From the NCBI RefSeq assembly GCF_018687715.1, contig NC_056764.1:10358501-10422500 (forward strand): 64,000 nt of DNA, written 5' to 3'. Shown here in pieces: positions 37,152 through 48,362 of the stretch. The position numbers and the translations under genes are program-made. The stretch's first letter is position 1. Every line of letters begins with the position of its first letter. Origin of the DNA: Carya illinoinensis. Its lineage: Eukaryota > Streptophyta > Magnoliopsida > Fagales > Juglandaceae. The notes under the pieces were generated by a model. It was not told where the DNA came from, did not search any database, and saw only the letters and a program-made list of their open reading frames with translations.

Positions 37152-37376
37152 TTAGAGGGCATTTGATGAGTATGAAGGCATTGAAGTTGCTTGGAACCAG
37201 GTCAAGCTTTATGATTTCCTGCAAAGCCCTGAAAATCTTGAAAGACTCTATTGCGAGATTCATCTCCTTAAGACACCGAAGCACCATAACATTATGAAAT
37301 TTTACACTTCATAGGTTGATACTGCAAATAGGAATATCAACTTTGTTATAGAAATGTTCACTTCTGGGACTTTGAG
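37152..37376 (+). pseudogene. Captured WNK-kinase exon
   Basis: The frame reads [20 protein letters not shown], then [20 protein letters not shown], then [11 protein letters not shown], a stop, VDTANRNINFVIEMFTSGTLR. This is the N-lobe exon of a plant WNK (with-no-lysine) protein kinase, including the region around the invariant cysteine-for-lysine change, where plants have N or C in VAWNQVKL. The sequence is preceded by a good acceptor (TTTCATCATTGCAG to 37151) and followed by a donor (GTAGTA at 37377), so a genomic fragment with both splice sites was taken. The Trp codon after FYTS is now TAG (near 37313), and the first codons are damaged. It is non-functional as a kinase. Confidence 0.85.
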
Positions 37377-38606
37377 GTAGTAAGCACTTTTTTTGGTTTT
37401 GAATTGCTTTATTAGATGGTTTGGCTGATAGATTGTGTTTGATATTAATCATTCTCTTGTGCAGATGCTTGCTCATGATTCACATTTGAATTGCCAATCT
37501 CAATTCAATGAGATTGCCATTGAGAACTAGCCCCAACATTTGAGAACTAACCCCAAAGAGCCACTGAGTTGGAATACTAGAATAAAAGTTGATGATGGAA
37601 GAGATGGAATGCCATTCTACTGATTGTATAATTCATATATTGTAATTTTGTAATTTTTGTATTTTATAATGTAATGTATAGATACAAAATAATATAATAT
37701 ATAGTGAATTGCATTGTGTGTTGCATGCATTTTACATTATGAATATTGTATATATTTTATTTTGCATGCATTTAGTTAAAATGGTAATTAGTTTCTAAAT
37801 TTAGTTATTTTTTACATAAAATTTAGTTTTCAATTTTGATACATTTTTATTATTATGGAAAATGTTCAATGCATTAGTATTATGCTTTTTAACATGACTT
37901 CTTGAAATACAGGCTTTTAGATTAAAAATAAACATTATGCCTTTCAACATTACCTTTTTTTCTTACAAAAAATTAATAACATATTGGTTTTTGTAAAAAA
38001 CAAAAAAAATCCAAGTAGGTCTGAAACCCGACTCTCGGGTTCTAAAATCCGATTCACCCAAATTCTAAAAATCGAGTTTCATCCACGTTCTGGCCCTGGT
38101 ATACCCAAATTGTGTCGCCTCTGACTCCCACGTACAAAAAAAAAAAAGGAATCATGATATTGGGATGATGATAACATGAGTCATACACCCCAAAAGACAA
38201 GTGTTGAGTGTGTGTACATGCAAAAAGTGTACAATAAAAGTCACAGTAGATAATTAAAAGATAGTCATCTAAGTACCAGAATTTTAAATACAGATTCACC
38301 AAAATAAAACTATTTAAAAAGATTATACAGTTATTCAGTAAAAATATAATAAGACCAAAATACATTATCAAAAGTGGAAAACAATCCCAAGACACGAAAA
38401 GTGACCCCAGGTCACTCCACCGGCAGAGCCAAAACCTCAAGCTAGACGTTCTCATCTGCATCAAAATCTACGATTCCTAGGAAAGAATACCACATGAAAT
38501 TATGAAACACAAAACGTAACCCACCAAACAACCCAAGAGATAAAAATACATTAATGCAACCAACATATATGCATGCACATGTTGAAACATGCATGAGACT
38601 AAAAAC

Positions 38607-38791
38607 TAGGGCTGTTCATCCGGGCCGGATTGGACCGGAATCCGATAGATTCTCGTTCCGGTTTTCAGCCCGGGTCAAATTTGGGCCGAAATCCAGATTT
38701 AAACAACCGGATTTTAAACCCGGAACCCGGGTTTTATAAACTAAAAAAAAAAAAACCCTACTTCTGTTCTACTTAGCGCTGCCCCCTGATT

Positions 38792-38840
<49 letters not shown>

Positions 38841-41079
38841 CCTTCAAGCGCTAGCGCTTTTGTTTTGTCCGGAACCTGAAGTTGATCGCGCGTCTAAGTT
38901 GATTTTGGGAGTGCTTTCGTTGGCAGCTAACCGAACGGTGGAAGTGCTTTCGTTGGCAGCTAAGTTGATTTTGGGGTTTTTTTTTTTAAATATGTTTTCG
39001 TTTTTAAAATTATTACTTTTTGCTCTTGATCCCTTTCTTTGGTGTTGATTCATTATTTTATTGTACCTTGATCTGTTGTTTTCCGTGGTCTCTGTTTGGT
39101 TGCTATGGTGAAAATGAAACGTCGAGTAAAAGAAAATAAAGGCAAAAAGGGCAAAAAAAAAAAAAAAGTTGTGGGTACGGGAAATAATATTATTTTTCAA
39201 TGTTTACCCATTTTTTCTTGATGTCGATCTTGGTCCTCTGGGCTAAATCAGTTGCAGCTAAGTTGTCTTAAAATGAAAGAGAAAGGTCTTTTAAGAGTTT
39301 TTTTTGGTCTGGAAGTTGGAGTAATTCCTGTTTAGCCTGTTTTTGACTTAAAATCATTCTTGTAGAAAATCGCTGATTGGCGAGATATGTTAATCTACCT
39401 ATTCATAAGTTTTCCTTGTAGGTGTAGAGCAATCCTATGGATTTTAATTATGTAATTTGATGTTGCTTAGAATTTCACTTGATCTATTTGAATGGTTGGA
39501 CTTCATGTGGCTTTTGTTTATCCTATCCATCGCTAGAAGACAAAACTTTCCTCGGATGGAAATAGAAATTGATGCTGGATTATACAGTTAGTGTGATTCT
39601 CTCAGTTGTGGATACTTTTTACCCTTAACAAATAGAACTCAATCTGAAAGATTTTCCTGAACAACATTCATCACATAATGATAAGGATGAAAATGATCCC
39701 TGGCACAATAGGGTCCTTGAAAACAGCGTACATTCTTTTATGTGAATGACGCCCCCTCTGGCTGCCATGCAGCTAACCTATTTTGCAATTTTTGTTCAAG
39801 CTATCCTCTTCACGGGATTGATATCTTGCTATTGTCTCTAGTGTTGGCGTCTTGAATTTTTGGTTGTTTTGTGGTATCAAGTAATTGTCAACTGCTTGAT
39901 TTATGGTGTTAAAGGAGGCTCTTTATTCAATTTTAATGTTTAGCTGAAGCATAGCAAGGCTGACTTTTCTTAGATAATTTGATCGAACTAGATTGCTAAA
40001 TTCTATTTTCTCTGCAGCGGGTACAAAGAAAAAGCCTCTTGTGGAAGGGCGTGGATTAAAGGACTAGAAACTGGATCACTTGCCTCATCATTTCGCTTGA
40101 ATTGCTCAGCCACCGAGACATCGGGTACAAAGGAAAGCTATTACATTATTTTAAGTTCCATGAAAGACATATTCGATCCATAGATTTCCATCCCCTCGAG
40201 TTTCTCTTGGCCACTGGTGAGCATCTGACCCAAAGCTTGAATTTAAGACTTAAATTGACTTTATTAGAGGAAAAATGGCTCTACATGGTTGAGGAGCTTC
40301 TAAAATAGAGGAAAAATTGCTTCTGACCACACTGTAGAGAGCTTAGGAGTTGTTAACTTGTTATGGATGCTCTTTGCCTCCCTTTTATGATACTAATATT
40401 CTTTTAATTTCCTTTTTGCTTCCAGATATATGTAATAGTGGAGCCCAAGAGGCGGGGAACAATGAGATGCACATTCCTTTATCTTAATTTGTGATATGGG
40501 TTGATATCATTGTGCTTACTTTCAGATTTATTGATTTTGTAATTCATATATTGTAATTTAGTATTTCGTAATGTAATGAATAAAAAATAAATAATATAAT
40601 ATGTAGTGGATTGTATTCTGATGCATGCATACTTGCATAGATAAATATTGAAAATATTTTTTGGTTTTACATGCATTTTTATTTTAAGGCAAATTAAGTG
40701 AAACTTTGATACAGGAGTAGATGATATGTTTCAACCCTCTACTCCTGTATATCTTCCTTTAAAAAAAAAAAATCAGAGATACTAAAAATTAAAGTTTCAC
40801 TACTCTTGTTTCACACTTCGTAAGTGTTTCAACCAAAAATCAGGGCTACTAAAAATATAGGAAATACATTTAGGCTTTTATTAAAAAAAAAAAAGGTTGA
40901 ATCCGGAACCCGGAATCCGGGTTTTCAAAACCCAGATTCATCCGGGTTTCGGTCCATGTATGACCCGGTAGATCCGGTCCGGGTTCCAGTTTGGGTTTAC
41001 CCGAGTTCCAGGTTCCGAATCCGGGTTCTGGTTTGGGTATACCCAAGTTTTCGGGTCGGAACCCGGATGAACAGTAATA
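38607..41079 (+). mobile_element. hAT-type element carrying a katanin-p80 exon, 2.47 kb
   Basis: The left end TAGGGCTGTTCATCCGGG (38607-38624) pairs with CCCGGATGAACAGTAATA (to 41079). The flanking octamers are CTAAAAAC (38599-38606) and CCAAAAAC (41080-41087), 7 of 8 identical, so it is a hAT-type insertion. Both subterminal zones are dense in CCCGG/CCGGG/GGTTC words. A (CT)n tract lies at 38797-38836. The word CGGGTACAAAG occurs twice (40018 and 40122). The interior has intron-like, gene-like composition but only the exon at 40132-40216 is identifiable. No transposase is present. Confidence 0.85.
40132..40216 (+). pseudogene. Captured exon of a katanin p80 (KTN80) WD40 gene
   Basis: The frame reads GKLLHYFKFHERHIRSIDFH, then PLEFLLAT. 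This is one WD40 blade segment of the katanin p80 regulatory subunit, which targets the microtubule-severing p60 ATPase. Similarity ends at ACTG followed by GTGAGC (40217), a perfect donor, so the piece came from genomic DNA. Downstream the frame continues only as intron sequence. Upstream similarity is lost before GGAAAG. The exon is in sense orientation relative to the other captured exons in this window. It cannot encode a working protein. Confidence 0.8.
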
Positions 41080-41250
41080 CCAAAAACCATCATTTTTCTT
41101 GAAAATGATCATTATTCCAACGCACGCCAAAAATTTCATTTGACCCAAAACACGCCATTAAAAATCATCCGTTATTTTCTCAAAAAATGGCTCAATCATA
41201 AACTGTCATTTTCCCATAAAATAACCCAACATACTTATTTATCAATCACT

Positions 41251-41443
41251 GTAGGCAGGAATCACAGACGGGACACTACCACCGTCCCTGCTTATCACTA
41301 TCTTTATACTGTGCACCGTAGGTGGAAATCACAGGTGGGGCTTACCCCTATCCCTGCTTACCACCATCCCTATAGCTTGTATTGTAGGCGGAAATCACAG
41401 GCAGGACTCTACCATCGTCCCTGCTTACCACCATCCCTATAGT
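41251..41443. repeat. Three-copy 66-bp tandem repeat in the solo LTR
   Basis: The copies start GTAGGCAGGAATCACAG (41251), GTAGGTGGAAATCACAG (41318) and GTAGGCGGAAATCACAG (41384), each followed by TCCCTGCTTAYCACY words. Copies are diverged. Confidence 0.9.
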
Positions 41444-42767
41444 TCCTTTTTCCCTCTCTTTCATTTATTTCCATTCATTCACTACAAACATACTCAAAAT
41501 CCATTTTCACATGAAAACCCAATTTTCATTTACAACACATGAGCATGTATGAACATATGATGAATGTCATGACACCAACACGACATATAAAATATCCAAA
41601 CACAATCCAATTCCACAAACAATCATGTCCTCCAATTCGACCCAACCTCCATACTCTTCAGACCCAAGGTTCAACACAACTAACTAGACTACAGAAAATA
41701 TGTTAGTGTAAAAATATATTTAAATCTCAAAAAAAATCTTTGAAAAATTACTTATAGTGAAGAAATATAATTTTTGAAGGATCAATGTGGTACTAAAGGT
41801 GGTGGCACAATGACTAAACAATATCTTTCGAAACAACCTGTGAATCTCGAAATGCCAAATTTTGAATGGGGACAAACAAAGACTTGGGCTAGCTGTGGAA
41901 AACTTTAGGGATTAGTGAAGCAAATGGTGGTGGTTGTTGGCCGTGAGTGGTGTCGTGAGCGGCGATTGGAGGCAAAAATGGACAAATCAGAAATGGAGAT
42001 AGAGAGGCTTCAAAGGGGACGGATCGGGAATGAGGATGGGTGGGTTAGGTAGCTGGAGGGTCACCGGTGATGTGGTAAAAAGATGGCGGTGAATGATGGA
42101 GGCACGGTGGCGCGGGACCTCAAAGAAGCCGCGGCTTGAAGACGTGCATGGGGGAGAACGGCAGCACTAGGTGAGCTGAAATTGAAAGGGAGTGGTTGTC
42201 GGCCGGTGGAGAGGAGGATGGGAGGGGCTGTGATGACGAACGATGGCGCACTGGTGGGGAGGAAAAAAAACAAACTGGAAAGAAGGGAGGGACGTCGCAC
42301 GCAGGAGAGCGGGGGGAAAGAAATGAAGGAGTTAAAAAAGAAAGAAGGAAAAAAAGAAAATAAGAGAAGAAACAGAGAGGAAAAAGGAAAATGAAGGAAA
42401 AGAAATGAGATCCAGTCCTTTCAACTTGGGTGTCAAAACTGATCTAACGAAAAAATTTTCAAAATAGCAAGTTAAATAAAATAATTTAAACTCAGAAACT
42501 AAATAAAATAAAATAATAAAATTCAAAAATAAAATAATAATAAAGAGCAATTTAAATAATGAACAATATTTAATAACAAGAAAACACTTTAAATTAAATT
42601 TCACAGTTAAAAATTTTTAAATAATACCACGTAATTCATCTAAAATTTAAAACAATAAAGTGCATAATCTTAATAAATGAAATAATTAATTAAATAAAAT
42701 ACTCGTAAATAAGGAGTATCACACGGATACTTGGTCCGGAACCTGGATATACAGTTCTACTCACAAA

Positions 42768-44794
42768 TGCAAACTATCACCCCTATGAACCACTAGTTAG
42801 GGATATGACTCTACACATGTATCGTATGATCTTTGTCAAGCATATTCTTGGACCAAATGCAAAATTAGATGTGGATTTCTCTTGTTACCAAAAAAATAAG
42901 GACCAAAAATGTATCATGGCTCAAGTGATTCAACAAAACAACACGATGAGACCTTAAAAGTTACTTTTTCAAGTGTCAATAGCAAGACGTTCTATCAATT
43001 GGGGAAGGATTTTGGTGACAACACATGGAGATATATAAGTGAGAATGCTAACTTGAGCAACGAGAAATCTAGTGAAAAACATGTTCATAGTTTGGAAAGA
43101 ACACCGAGGAGGAGGAAGAAGAAAGCAGAAAAAGACCATTTGCAAAAGATTATCCAAGTGTCGTGTACCTAACTAGCAGTGATAAGGACCCATCAAGCGA
43201 ACAAGCCCAGTTGAAATGCCAGTCAGGAAGGCTCTCAGAAGGTTGGGAAGGACAGGTTTTCAAACCTCCCTTCCCATTGCTTTCAAGTTGCCTTGTGCCA
43301 GTACTCTAGCTTTCACTCAAGCCATTCTTTGAGCTTACTTAATATAGGCGATATATGAATAATAAGAGGGAATTATATATAGATTGAAGGAAGAAAGTGA
43401 AACACAATTGTAGATACAATTATAGTCATATATTTTATTACCAAATACACGATACATTAGGTTATGCATCTTGGTTGTTGATATTTCGTCTCAATATTTT
43501 TCATATAATAGTAAGACTTTTTATAAGGTGCAAATAGTAGGAGATAAAATTGTTGAATGCAATTAACGTTTGCCGGCATCTTTTTTTTCGCAAATGAGAT
43601 GAGATGAGTTGAGATAAAAGTTGACAATTGAATAAAATATTATTAAAATATATTTTTTAATATTATTTTTATTTTGAGATTTGAAAAAGTTGAATTGTTT
43701 ATTTTATTTTATGTGTGAATTTGAAAAAATTGTAATAATGAGATAAAATGAGGTGAAAAGTTTTACGAGAGTGATCAAAATAATCACTGAATTAAACATT
43801 CTCAATGACTTCTTTTTATTTGACAAATACATCAATAAATGAGAAATGCTAGGTTTATAGAGAGATGGAAAAAAATCATAAGTTAATATGATTTAATGAG
43901 ATATTATAAATTTATTTTATAATAAAAAAGTTATAATATAGTATACTAATTACCACATCAAACCACATTAATTTATAAGATAATTTTTTATAATTCCTTT
44001 TTATAGATAAAATATTTCTCTTAGATAGCTGTTAATATCACACTATATATATATAGATATAAATATATATATATATATATATATGATTAAGTAACTATAT
44101 TAATTAATGTAATCATTTTATTATTTTTTACAACTCACCTTGTAGTGGTAATACTAGTTATAATAACATGAAAACAAATAAGTATAGAAGATGAGAAATG
44201 ATTTGTATAAATTTTAAATAGATAAACTTCATATAATTTTTTATAAAATAGGAGATTTCATTTTAAAAAAATATTTTTTATTATTAAAATCATCCTTTAT
44301 TTTTAAAAAAATTATATATACTTTATCTATACAAGACTTTACCTAACGTTGCTCAACACCGTGGATGTTGCTGATGTGTAAAAGACAAAGAAAACTGAGG
44401 TGAAAGGTCAACAAAGGTTGGAGCCAAACATTCTCTCAATTCTCGTGAGAATGACTTTCTATTTCCTTTTCTTTCTTTCTTTTTTCATCTGAAATAGGAA
44501 GGCCTTGTCATACCAATAAATAAGTAATTTGTTGGGTTTGGTTGCGTGGAGTTGAATTCTGTTGGCGTGCAACTCGGTTTGATAACAATTCTTCTACATA
44601 ATAAGATTCTTATGCGGATGTGGATGAAGCATTTATCAATCAAATCATCAAGATAACTTAGATTTACAAAAAATAAAAATAAAAATATCATAAATTCACA
44701 ATTAAACGGAAGAAGTGAACTTGCATCGTTCTAATTCCCTAAATTGATGTATAATTCGTTAAAGAGTACTCATCACGAAATTGTTGAATACACA
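42768..44794. other. AT-rich intergenic stretch with MITEs
   Basis: No recognisable gene; the 87-codon frame at 42909-43172 matches nothing I know. It holds MITE copy 4 (43575-43800) and further AT-rich MITE-like sequence at about 43840-44330, including (AT)n at 44040-44085. Confidence 0.45.
43575..43800. mobile_element. MITE of the GAGATGAGATGAG family, copy 4
   Basis: It has the order AAATGAGATGAGATGAGTTG, TGACAATTGAATAAAATATT, TTTTATTTTGAGATTTGAAA, GAATTTGAAAAAATTGTAAT, then GAGATAAAATGAGG. This is the best preserved copy in the window. Confidence 0.65.
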
Positions 44795-47700
44795 CACTAC
44801 AAGAAAATACATTTAACCCAGCGCTATTTGAACTGCTGCAAATAAACATGCTGCAAATGGTTATTATTTGCAATGTTTTTCACATCACTTCAAATATGTT
44901 AACACATACATCTCCTTTCCAAATTGAGTTCACTTAAATTAATTGTTACAATGATTTTTCAATTAATAACGGCAATTGATGGCGCTGCAAATGTGTATGG
45001 ACTTGTTACGGCGTTGGGAGCTACGTCGGGATGAAAGTGGACGCCAAAGTACCAAATATGTTTTTATTTCCCCCCACCCCCCGCCCCAACATTTTTCCCC
45101 CAACAGTACTTTTCTTCCCCCATGTTCAAACAAGTCCCTAACCGCAAGCTTCTTCGACAAAACCTTTTCTCCCTACCTCCACCTGCAAATCTCGAGTTTC
45201 ACCTCTGTTTTGGTGCGAACAGAACTTTCGGGTTGAAGGATTCACAAGGCACACGCGTTCACGTAGCTCTCTTTCAGTTTTCAGAGTCCCATTTCCCACC
45301 CCTTCTCCCCCCAATTCGTGTATATTCCTCTGTTTTGCACTTCAATTCTGAGTAGTGAGCCCCCTTCACTGAGCATTAAGGCACAAAGCCCTGTTATTAG
45401 GTTGTTCACCATGGATTTGGGCTTCATTTTGCTGTCGACCGAGGCTGATTTTTAGCTCATAGTTTCTTTGTGAATGTATGTTTTCTTGTCCCTCTAATTT
45501 GCATAATCACTTCTTATTAGTTTTTGTGTTCTTCCCCCGATTAATGACCACTAACTCATTGCCTCCACCCATTTGGTGCCTGCGCAAGGAATTTCTGGGT
45601 TTTCCTCTTAGCACAGTAAACACCTCTGTTTTGGTGTTTTATGCTAGTTCAGGTTATAGGGCATTTTATTGGGATGGTTATTTACCCCCCCTACAATGCT
45701 GAAACCAAAGGAAGTTGTGCATCTAAAATGGGTTGTTTTTTGCATTTCTTTGCCCTGTTACTAATTTCATTGTTTGATAGGATGAACACAACTTCATCAT
45801 ATTGATAATTGACATGATTAGTTAACATGATGGGTCTAGTGTATACACATGCTAGACTTTTTTTTTCATGAACTGATGGATGGTTACCTTCCTAGCCATT
45901 CATCTCACGCACATTTAAAATATACACAGTGTATTTTGTTTTAGAGGTTGAATCTAAAAGATGACATTCTGCATACATGTAGAAGCATAAATAGCACTAG
46001 TCTCATAGGTGCATGCAAATAGACATAGGTTGAGTATTGATAACAACTTGTTAATAAAACTCTTTTTATCTAAGTCCTCTGTGGTTATAGTTATAAAGGC
46101 AAGTGTTTAAGTCTCCAAGGACCAAGACCCCATACTGGAAGTCATCATGTTCAATTCTCATAGTTTTTTTGTCAAGTAGTTGAGTATCTGAAATGGAGTT
46201 TAGGCCCATGCAGCTTGTCATGTTTTAATCTTCACATTTGGTGTAGGGCAAATATGGATCTTTTTTTCAACTTGCTGAGAAGAGTCCTTTACTTGTTTAA
46301 AGGACCTGTATGCAGCATCTTAAAAGCCTCAATGTCCTGTTCAATCAATCCTCCATCACCTTATACAGTAAAGGCCTTAATATCTAAACTCTATTGTCAG
46401 TTAGAAGAGGCTTCAATCTGTTTGGCCTTTTATTAATGAGTTTGAAATGTGTATATATAGAGTCTGGATGTTTTTAATTAGATCTTAAATGCAAAGTAGT
46501 TAATCATGTTTTATTTGACATTAGTGATTATATATATATTATATACAGATAAGTAGATCTGTGTGTAACCCACATAGAAAACATTAGTGTAATGCTGTCA
46601 GAAGATCCAAACATTTTCAAGTAGATATTTATCATATGCAGAGGCTGGGATAAGCCAAAATGTTGAAGTATGACATTCAAATTAATTTTGTTCCTACCAG
46701 CTGGATCTTTGTTTGCACCATCTCCATCGAAGGGGTACGTAACCTTTGTATAGCACGCATGGGTGCAACTGTGCTGTAGATGTTCCAGCGGCTAAGGTGT
46801 TGAAGCTTCATGATCTCCACTTCCATGAACACCCTGAACCTACTGTCAGGGGGTGTCTTTATTGAGAGAAGTTGCCTTAGAGAAAATTTACATATGTATT
46901 TCCTATAAGAGATATTAGCTAGCTCCGACTTATAGTACTTAAAATTCCCTTCCATTAATGCACCAAGCCAATGTATTGATTACTAAAAGACTGTAACAAT
47001 GTTGTATTGGATGATTGAATTTATATTATATTGAAAATGTTATGGTTGTTAAAAGGCAAGTATGCTTCTAAATAGAATGTTTGTAAATACATGTTGTGGT
47101 CTAAGTTGGATTGAATTAGGTACCCAAAAGTTTGTAACATTTACGTACTGGGCATGTCTACAAAAAGGTCATTATTGGCATTGCATCAGTCGCTAGGAAA
47201 AAGATTTGATGTTGAAAAATTATTTGCAGCGTTTTACTCCCTGTTGGGAGTAATATGTTCGCATACATACCAATAGTGTTTACAGCATTACAAACGCTGC
47301 TAATAAACTTATTTCAACGTAATATTAAAACGCTACAAATAATATTCGAATATCTGCAGCGTTCCCACATAGTATTTACAGCGTTATAAAACGTTGCTAA
47401 TAAACTTATTTGCAACATAATTTTAAAACGCTACCAATAATATACTAAAATCTGCAACATTCTCACATAGCACTGCAAATAATCAAGTTTATTTGCAGTG
47501 AATTTATTGTTATTTTTGACATTTTTACTATGCTGCAGAATTTTTTTCTCAACAATTTATGGCCAACATCAAAAGCATAATGGTGGCGAATTTTTGTATA
47601 TTTACAGCGGTAAAAAATGCTAGAAATATTCGAATATTTGTAGCATTTTTGGTCTATCGCTAAATTAATTTATAAGTGAGTATATAATTGCAACTAACAT

Positions 47701-47799
47701 CCGGCGCATCAAAAAACGTTGAGAATAATTATTCCCAACGATTTTTGGGGTTATTTGCGACTATTCATGACACTGCAAAAGACGTATTTTTTTGTATTG
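44795..47799. mobile_element. Non-autonomous CACTA (En/Spm-like) element, 3.0 kb
   Basis: The left end CACTACAAGAAAATACATTT (from 44795) is the classic plant CACTA terminus. The right end ACGTATTTTTTTGTATTG (to 47799) is its degraded inverted copy. The subterminal repeats expected of CACTA elements are clear: GCTGCAAATAAAC-type words at 44840-44880 and many TTTGCAGCGTTTT/AACGCTGCAAATA variants at 47220-47790. No transposase (TNPA/TNPD) frame is visible, and no matching 3-bp duplication was found (ACA on the left, ATG on the right). The interior (about 45000-47000) has several gene-like frames (44976-45236, 45478-45702 plus, 46677-46955 minus) without recognisable identity. Confidence 0.75.
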
Positions 47800-48249
47800 A
47801 TGGGATCAGGAAATATTTGGCATGTCAATCCTCAAAAGAGTTAAGGCAACAAAAGAAAACAAATTATATCTAAGCCATTTATATCAATAAAACAAAGAGT
47901 AATATCTACTATATATGCTTATTAAAAATATTTAAAAAATATATATTCAAAGCACAATGGCGTACGAAAATACAAAAAGATGAAGATTAAACTGATCTAT
48001 ATTTCCTCTACAATTTTAATTATTTTTTTAGCACCACATTATGGTGCCACATTGAAGAGACAAAGTGAGTGATAAATTAAATTAAGGAACATAATAACAT
48101 TTCAAATATAGTAAACGAACTATGATGTAAAAATCTATCATAATCGTTAGCGTAAAAAATATATTTATATTTTCACTTGTTTATAACTATAGCAAATCCT
48201 ATATAATAAGTGGTTTATGTGTATAGAGATGGCTATATAATTAATTAGC
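47800..48249. other. AT-rich spacer
   Basis: I see nothing identifiable between the CACTA element and the LINE tail. Confidence 0.6.
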
Positions 48250-48362
48250 TTTTTTTTTTTAGAAAAGAAATTTATTTCATTACAACATTTGTCACTTACA
48301 ATCAAATGATCATGTATTTTCCTAGGACCATCCTCCATCCAGTATATATAGTTCTCCTTCAT

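Larger units (their letters stand above)
38111..42723 (-). mobile_element. Solo LTR (Tekay/Del-like), split by a hAT-type element
   Basis: In plus-strand reading it starts TGTGTCGCCTCTG (38111) and ends GGAGTATCACA (42723). It follows the order of the solo LTR at 26697-28793: GACAAGTGT words, AAGTACCAGAATTTT, CACGCCAAAAATTTCATTTG, gene-poor GC-rich middle, AT-rich end. Without the insertion at 38607-41079 it is about 2.14 kb, close to 2.10 kb for its relative. The flanking pentamers CAAAT and CGGAT match only 3 of 5. It lies inside the WNK-carrying element close to that element's right end. The gene-poor middle includes the 66-bp tandem array at 41251-41443. Confidence 0.8.
35583..42759 (+). 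mobile_element. hAT-type element carrying a WNK exon, split by a nested solo LTR
   Basis: The left end TAGGATTCTTCATTTAGGTC (from 35583) pairs imperfectly with the right end GGAACCTGGATATACAGTTCTA (to 42759). A perfect 8-bp duplication, CTCACAAA, lies at 35575-35582 and 42760-42767, although the ends are now 7.2 kb apart. Most of that distance is the solo LTR 38111-42723; the element itself is about 2.56 kb. Its right terminus (TATACCCAAAT before the LTR, then TTGGTCCGGAACCTGG after it) matches the right terminus of the hAT-type element at 38607-41079, so the two are one family. No transposase is seen. Inside are a CT-rich leader-like stretch (35830-35920) and the WNK exon. Confidence 0.85.
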
